NCBI RefSeq assembly: GCF_001007875.1
Contig: NZ_CP011412.1
Coordinates: 1,612,001-1,676,000, forward strand
Origin: Sedimenticola thiotaurini
GTDB taxonomy: Bacteria > Pseudomonadota > Gammaproteobacteria > Chromatiales > Chromatiaceae
DNA: 64,000 nucleotides
Reading direction: 5' to 3'
Shown: piece after piece, positions 59,500-64,000 of the stretch
How the letters are laid out: each line of letters begins with the position of its first letter
Position numbering within the stretch: position 1 is the first letter of the stretch
Translations under genes and position numbers: made by a program
Notes under the pieces: model-generated
Told to the model about the DNA's origin: nothing
Database searches by the model: none
Seen by the model: only the letters and a program-made list of their open reading frames with translations

Positions 59500-59660
59500 A
59501 TGTGGGGGCTGATTATAGAGACCGCTCGCGGGGCAGGTCAATTGATCAGAGCGTCGGCACACGTTCTGATCAGATCAACCGCTACGGTCATGTACTGTCA
59601 GCCGGCCAAATGAGAGAGTGTGCAGACTGAAACCAGACATCGCCGGTTACAACAGCGGCG

Positions 59661-59689
59661 CTGTCCAGCCCGCCCATGAGGCTGGACAG
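59661..59689. other. Hairpin downstream of hemN
   Basis: A perfect 10-bp stem CTGTCCAGCC/GGCTGGACAG with a 9-nt loop, 11 bases beyond the hemN stop. No T-run on the minus strand; probably a 3' stabilising or weak termination structure. Confidence 0.45.
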
Positions 59690-59699
59690 TCATCTTGAA

Positions 59700-61085
59700 T
59701 CAGATCACCTTGGAGAAGTTTTTCTGCTGTACACCTGCCGACAGGTAACGATCGAAAGCCATGCAGATATTACGGATCAGCAGGCGCCCCCGGGGCAGCA
59801 CCCTGACGCCGGCATCATCCATCTGGATCAGGCCATCGGCCTCCATGCCCGGCAAGCGCGCCAGTTCCGCGGCGAAATAGTCACTGAACTGAATACCCCA
59901 GGTCTGTTCCACCGCAGAGAAATCCAGCACAAAGTTGCAGATCAGGCGGGTAATCACATCGCGCCGGATCAGGTCATCCCGGGTCAGCTCAATGCCCCGG
60001 AACACCGCCAGTTTGCCGGCATCGATGGCGCCATAATAGTCATCCAGCCCGCGCGCATTCTGGCTGTAGGTATTACCCACCATGCCGATGGAGGTCACAC
60101 CCAGGGCCACCAGATCGCAATCGGAGTGGGTGGAGTAGCCCTGGAAATTACGATAGAGCGTCCCTTCCCGCTGTGCTACCGCCAACTCGTCGTCCGGACG
60201 GGCAAAGTGATCCATGCCAATGTAGACGTAGCCCGCACTGGTCAGGTGATCGATAGTCATCTGCAGGATATCCAGTTTCACCTGGGGGGCCGGCAGATCA
60301 TCAGCATGGATGCGGCGCTGGGGTTTGAACAGTTCCGGCAGATGGGCATAGTTGAACACCGATAAACGGTCCGGCCCCACCTCGATCACCCGATCCAGGG
60401 TCTTGGTAAAGCTTTCAACCGTCTGGAATGGCAGGCCGTAGATAAGATCGATACTGACCGAGCGGAAATTGTTGCTGCGGGCCGCTTCCAGCACCGCCAT
60501 GGTCTCGGCCTCGGACTGGATGCGGTTGACCGCCTTCTGTACCCGGTCATCCAGATCCTGCACCCCCAGGCTGAGGCGGTTGAAACCCACTTCACGCAGG
60601 GTACGGATCGTCTCCGCGGTCGCCTCACGGGGGTCGATCTCAATGGAGTACTCACCCTTGTCATCGTCGGCCAGGGTAAAGTGCTCGCCGGTCACCCGCA
60701 TCAGCTCCTGCATCTCCTTATGACTGATGAAGGTCGGGGTACCGCCGCCCCAGTGCAGCTGCTCCACCACCCGGCTCTTGTCAAAGATCGCGCCCTGCAT
60801 GGCGATCTCCTGGTAAACCCGGTCCAGGTAGGTGGCAGCCATACTGCGATCCTTGGTGGCGATCTTGTTACAGGCGCAGTAGAAGCAGATAGTGTCGCAG
60901 AACGGGATATGGAAATAGAGCGACAGGGGCCCGCCCTGCTCATTGGTGGCAGAGGCCGCCGCCCGATACTCGGCTTCGCCAAAGCCTTCGTGGAACTGGG
61001 GAGCGGTGGGATAGGAAGTATACCTGGGCCCGGAGTAGTCGTACTTATTGATCAGCTCCAGATCAAAAACCAGTGATTGATCCAT
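59700..61085 (-). CDS. hemN: Oxygen-independent coproporphyrinogen III oxidase HemN
   Basis: 461 residues. The radical-SAM cluster motif CDTICFYCAC (CxxxCxxC with the extra Cys typical of HemN) lies at about 62-71, and GPRYTSYPTAPQF is the N-terminal HemN signature. LHWGGGTPTFIS follows, and the HemN_C region (about 365-455) closes it. It oxidises coproporphyrinogen III anaerobically for heme. This fits the FNR and UbiUVT genes of the window. It begins 2 bases after the small gene upstream. Confidence 0.97.
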   Translation of the reverse strand: MDQSLVFDLELINKYDYSGPRYTSYPTAPQFHEGFGEAEYRAAASATNEQGGPLSLYFHIPFCDTICFYCACNKIATKDRSMAATYLDRVYQEIAMQGAIFDKSRVVEQLHWGGGTPTFISHKEMQELMRVTGEHFTLADDDKGEYSIEIDPREATAETIRTLREVGFNRLSLGVQDLDDRVQKAVNRIQSEAETMAVLEAARSNNFRSVSIDLIYGLPFQTVESFTKTLDRVIEVGPDRLSVFNYAHLPELFKPQRRIHADDLPAPQVKLDILQMTIDHLTSAGYVYIGMDHFARPDDELAVAQREGTLYRNFQGYSTHSDCDLVALGVTSIGMVGNTYSQNARGLDDYYGAIDAGKLAVFRGIELTRDDLIRRDVITRLICNFVLDFSAVEQTWGIQFSDYFAAELARLPGMEADGLIQMDDAGVRVLPRGRLLIRNICMAFDRYLSAGVQQKNFSKVI

Positions 61086-61087
61086 GA

Positions 61088-61405
61088 TTAGTCCTCACCC
61101 ACGTCGAGACCCCGACGATGGGTTTCGTTGATCTGCTGCAGCAGTATATGGAAAGGGATCTCGTCGCCGTGACGGTTAGCCACTTCCATAAAAGGGAGAT
61201 CCTCACGCCCGAAGGCATAGGTACCATTACACATGGACTCGTAGAGCTGTCCGATACCCCGCTCGAGGGGTTCCAGATAAGCGGGGAAATTGACCATCTC
61301 CTCCATCTCATACAGCAGACACTCTTTCAGATCACCCACTTCGAATTTGGCCTGCTTGACCCACTCTGCATACTCTTGCGCAGTGCGCGCACGTTGTATT
61401 GCCAT
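61088..61405 (-). CDS. Conserved hypothetical protein between prmB and hemN
   Basis: 105 residues, not recognised. No membrane helix or signal peptide. Mostly helical and acidic (GDLKECLLYEMEEMVNFPAY, then GIGQLYESMCNGTYAFGRED), with two cysteines at about 29 and 59. It ends 2 bases before hemN and starts 8 bases after prmB, so it is in one operon with both. Because of the tight link to hemN it could be a small partner or sensor in anaerobic heme synthesis, but this is inference from position only. Confidence 0.75.
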   Translation of the reverse strand: MAIQRARTAQEYAEWVKQAKFEVGDLKECLLYEMEEMVNFPAYLEPLERGIGQLYESMCNGTYAFGREDLPFMEVANRHGDEIPFHILLQQINETHRRGLDVGED

Positions 61406-61413
61406 GTTATCGC

Positions 61414-62328
61414 CTATCCTTCATCAAACACTTCTTGATATTCATTGAGTTGCTCGGCAGTCAGCAGGAACACCCCGTGACCACCCCGTTCAAAGTCCAG
61501 CCAGAGGAATGGCACATCGGGGAAACGTTCAACCAGCGCGTAGTCGCTGTTACCCACCTCAACAACCAGAATGCCGTCCGGCTCCAGGTAGTCGGAAGCC
61601 TCCTGAAGAATACGGCAGGCGATATCCAGCCCATCCTCTCCGGCCGCCAGCCCCAGTGCCGGCTCCCGATGGTATTCGTCCGGCAGGCTCTCCATCTCTT
61701 CCCGCCCCACATAGGGCGGATTACTCACAATAATGTCGTAATGGCGCCCATGCAGACCGTCAAACAGATCAGACCTGATCGCCTCCACCCGTCCCTCCAG
61801 GTCATGGCGTTCGATATTGATCGATGCCACTTCCAGCGCCTCTGGCGAGATATCCACCGCGTCCACATCCGCCTCTTCAAACGCATAGGCGCAGCCGATA
61901 GCGATACAACCACTGCCGGTGCAGAGGTCCAGCACCCGGCTCACCGCCTCCGGCTGGACCCAGGGTTGGAATTGGGTCTCGATCAGTTCAGCAATCGGAG
62001 ACCGGGGTACCAGCACCTGATCATTGATATAGAAATCCAGCCCGGCAAAAGTCGCCTCGTGAGTCAGGTAGGCTGCTGGTACACGGCGTACGATGCGCTC
62101 CTGAAACAGCTCGCATACCCGCTCTTTCTCCCCTGGAGTAAGTGCGGCATCCAGGTAGGCCGGCGGCAGATCCTGGGGCAGATAGAGGGCGTACAGGGTC
62201 AGTCTGATCGCCTCATCAAAAGGATTATCGGTCCCGTGACCAAAGTAGAGACCGGCCTCGGTAAACCGACTGGCGCCCCAGCGGATAAAATCCCTCAGCG
62301 TATTCAGATTTTCAATCGCATCAGACAT
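61414..62328 (-). CDS. prmB: Ribosomal protein uL3 glutamine N5-methyltransferase PrmB
   Basis: 304 residues. A helical N-terminal domain (about 1-110) and SAM-binding core, with VLDLCTGSGCIAIGCAYAF and the catalytic NPPY in IIVSNPPYVGREEM. VPRSPIAELIETQFQPW is typical for PrmB rather than PrmC. It methylates a glutamine of ribosomal protein L3. It appears to be the first gene of the prmB-(unknown)-hemN unit. Confidence 0.94.
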   Translation of the reverse strand: MSDAIENLNTLRDFIRWGASRFTEAGLYFGHGTDNPFDEAIRLTLYALYLPQDLPPAYLDAALTPGEKERVCELFQERIVRRVPAAYLTHEATFAGLDFYINDQVLVPRSPIAELIETQFQPWVQPEAVSRVLDLCTGSGCIAIGCAYAFEEADVDAVDISPEALEVASINIERHDLEGRVEAIRSDLFDGLHGRHYDIIVSNPPYVGREEMESLPDEYHREPALGLAAGEDGLDIACRILQEASDYLEPDGILVVEVGNSDYALVERFPDVPFLWLDFERGGHGVFLLTAEQLNEYQEVFDEG

Positions 62329-62637
62329 GTCGGGACCACAAACAGAAGATCACGAATGATAGCCTATTTGCTTTACCGCTGGAATCGGCAGCCATTCACA
62401 ACCCGCACACAGGCTTCATGCCGGGGTTACAATCGGGCCGCCTCCTGTCCTGGCAGAAACATCCAACCGGATGAAATCCACAACCCCATATCCGGGTCTC
62501 TATCTTCGACACCAAGCAAAAATCGCCTAGCCAGTGATCCGGCAAAGCCAGGCAATCAGCCGGTTTGGCCGACAGTTACCCCAGGGGAACGCGTGCTATA
62601 TGCTGTATAGATCGGAAAATGGAAACCGTCGGATCCC
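62329..62637. other. Divergent intergenic region prmB / sensor kinase
   Basis: 309 bases without a gene. It must hold promoters for both directions. TGCTATAT and GCTGTATAG near 62593-62610 resemble -10 elements for the kinase, but no -35 partner is convincing. No terminator, palindrome or repeat was found. Confidence 0.45.
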
Positions 62638-64000
62638 ATGAAAATATTCAAAATGCTTAAAACCCAGATTGGGGCAGCGCTAGTACTGATTATGCTGCTG
62701 TTCGGAACCCTGTTCAGCATGAGTATGATGGCCCTGAATGAGCAACAGAGCTACAACACCCTGCTGAATATCACCTCCCGACTGGAGCAGACAGCACAGA
62801 ATCTGGTTTCCCTGGGCATGAACTACGCCATCAATGTCCCGCAGGACAGCAGCAGCTACGATCGTGACGTTAAACTCTACTACCGGGCCATGCACGATCA
62901 GATGAAAATACTCGACACCATGACCAACAGCTTCATGATGGCTGAATTCCCCCCCGCCCTTACCGAGATCGGCGAATACTTCCGCCCCAGCCTGATGCCG
63001 GCCACAAAACAGGCGGTATCGGCAGTGGAAGAGGTCTGGCAAGAGTTTCGGGACGGCATTAAAGATGCCCTGGATGAAAGCACTGGCATGCCGCACCTGA
63101 AAGAAGCCGCACTCTATATCACCGGCTACCATGCCCCCCTGGTCGCTTCCATCAACATTCTGCACAACCGTATTCAGCAGCAGACCAAGCAGCGACTGAC
63201 CCATGTCTACCAGCTGCACATCAGTCTGCTGTTTACGGCCGTGCTGATCACTATCGGTGTATTCGCCTGGTTTTACCTGGTGGTATTAAAACCGCTGCGA
63301 CACGCAGTTGACGGCTTTCAGAAGGTAACTCAGGGTGATTTTGGTTACCAGGTCCCTATCGCGGGCGACAACGAGTTGGCCCTGATGACCCGTTCGTTCA
63401 ATCTCCTGTCCCTACGTCTGCACAGCCTGTTTCGACTGATTGACCGGATACAGCAAGGCTCGGACCTGAACGAGATACTCGGTTTTGTGGCCAACGAATT
63501 CTCCGCCCTACTGCCACTCGACTGGGTGGGCGCGCTCTTTGTCACCTGCGACAACAACACCATGGTGCTGGAGGGTAGCTACCGGAACGGACAACCGGAA
63601 ATCTCCCCGAGAACCCGTTACTCCCTGAGAAACACCCTGCTGCTCAAGGCATTGGAATCGGGCGAGCCCCTGCACATACCTGACATGTCCTCCACTGTGG
63701 TCAACCCTGAATACCAGTTTCTCAATCACCTGTTTGCAGAGGGCATCCGGGATGCCATTTTTCTGCCCATTACCGATGCCAGCCCGATTCCCGGAATTCT
63801 CGCTTTTGGCACCTGCAAGACAGACACCTATACCCCGGAACACCTGGAGCTACTGACTAATATCGCCGGTCTGATCACTCACAGCTTTGGTCGCACGGTA
63901 CGCCTGGCGGAGCACAACCGGCTGGCCGCCATTGGCAGCTTTGCCTCCGGGATCGCCCATGAAATCCGCAGCCCGCTCTCCACTATCAGCATGGCGCTGG
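62638..64000 (+). CDS. Sensor histidine kinase with PilJ/HAMP/GAF input (3' end beyond window)
   Basis: The frame is open from ATG 62638 to the right edge (454 codons). A first membrane helix (about 12-32) is followed by a helical periplasmic domain (about 33-190), with QNLVSLGMNYAINVPQD and EEVWQEFRDGIKDAL, similar to the type IV pili methyl-accepting (PilJ-like) sensor. A second helix (about 197-217), HAMP (about 218-270) and a GAF domain (about 280-420) come before HisKA, with phospho-accepting His in SGIAHEIRSPLSTIS. The ATPase domain lies outside. The GAF type suggests a ligand- or redox-controlled kinase; the partner regulator is not in view. Confidence 0.85.
   Translation, partial: MKIFKMLKTQIGAALVLIMLLFGTLFSMSMMALNEQQSYNTLLNITSRLEQTAQNLVSLGMNYAINVPQDSSSYDRDVKLYYRAMHDQMKILDTMTNSFMMAEFPPALTEIGEYFRPSLMPATKQAVSAVEEVWQEFRDGIKDALDESTGMPHLKEAALYITGYHAPLVASINILHNRIQQQTKQRLTHVYQLHISLLFTAVLITIGVFAWFYLVVLKPLRHAVDGFQKVTQGDFGYQVPIAGDNELALMTRSFNLLSLRLHSLFRLIDRIQQGSDLNEILGFVANEFSALLPLDWVGALFVTCDNNTMVLEGSYRNGQPEISPRTRYSLRNTLLLKALESGEPLHIPDMSSTVVNPEYQFLNHLFAEGIRDAIFLPITDASPIPGILAFGTCKTDTYTPEHLELLTNIAGLITHSFGRTVRLAEHNRLAAIGSFASGIAHEIRSPLSTISMAL

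Noticed and set aside
61399-62610. 403-codon open frame antisense to prmB
   Set aside because: Mirror of the prmB reading frame extended into the promoter region; prmB has the NPPY and SAM motifs and is the real gene.

Overview
The window looks like the chromosome of a motile, facultatively anaerobic gammaproteobacterium with a sulfur-oxidising lifestyle, possibly a Chromatiales-type relative of Sedimenticola or Thiodiazotropha. This placement is inference from gene content. The evidence is the core order pyrG-kdsA-eno-ftsB-ispD-ispF-truD-surE-pcm-nlpD-rpoS, the order tig-clpP-clpX-lon-hupB-ppiD, mltD-yafS-rnhA-dnaQ, a rhd-tusA-dsrE2 sulfur-transfer cluster, a DsrC-like protein, two Fe-S FNR regulators and the O2-independent ubiquinone genes ubiT/ubiU/ubiV. 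No insertion sequence, prophage, CRISPR array or integron was seen. The window starts inside fliP and ends inside a sensor kinase.

Bases 1-7.5 kb: the fliLMNOP part of a flagellar operon (minus strand, with a good sigma-54 promoter in front of fliL), then an MFS transporter and a BarA-type hybrid kinase. Bases 7.7-11.3 kb: a 772-residue regulator built from receiver, GGDEF-like and EAL-like domains that have lost their catalytic residues, a Crp/Fnr-family regulator, and a small DUF2892-type membrane protein behind an 8+8 bp palindrome. Bases 11.3-16.3 kb: an AI-2E/PerM-type membrane protein, an unknown protein with a LysR regulator, an exported protein of unknown function and a FadL-type porin.

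Bases 16.4-24.4 kb: dsrE2, tusA and rhodanese (persulfide relay) diverge from cysG (siroheme). Then come ubiT converging on ubiV-ubiU, a SirB2-type membrane protein, an Fe-S FNR paralogue, and rpoS. Bases 24.4-37.3 kb: nlpD, yqaA, pcm, surE, an Smr protein, truD, an NtrB-like kinase, ispF, ispD, ftsB, eno, kdsA and pyrG. Two additions break this conserved string: the kinase between truD and ispF, and an oppositely oriented dsrC-like gene between ispF and ispD. Bases 37.5-42.2 kb: canonical fnr (with an FNR box upstream), dnaQ, rnhA, a yafS-type methyltransferase and mltD.

Bases 42.2-48.8 kb: a four-gene oligopeptide-type ABC importer with unusual membrane anchoring. Bases 49-59.5 kb: fabI, ppiD, tRNA-Asp, tRNA-Val, hupB, lon, clpX, clpP, tig and tRNA-Leu, with readable terminators and promoters. 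Bases 59.7-64 kb: hemN, a 105-residue unknown, prmB, and the 5' part of a PilJ/HAMP/GAF-type sensor kinase.

Most of the window is ordinary core genome. The best candidates for something new are the DsrC-like protein that keeps only one of the two redox cysteines, the fully degenerate c-di-GMP-type scaffold next to a Crp-family regulator and a palindrome-controlled DUF2892 gene, and the doubly anchored ABC binding protein. Nothing seen here amounts to strong evidence for a wholly new system.
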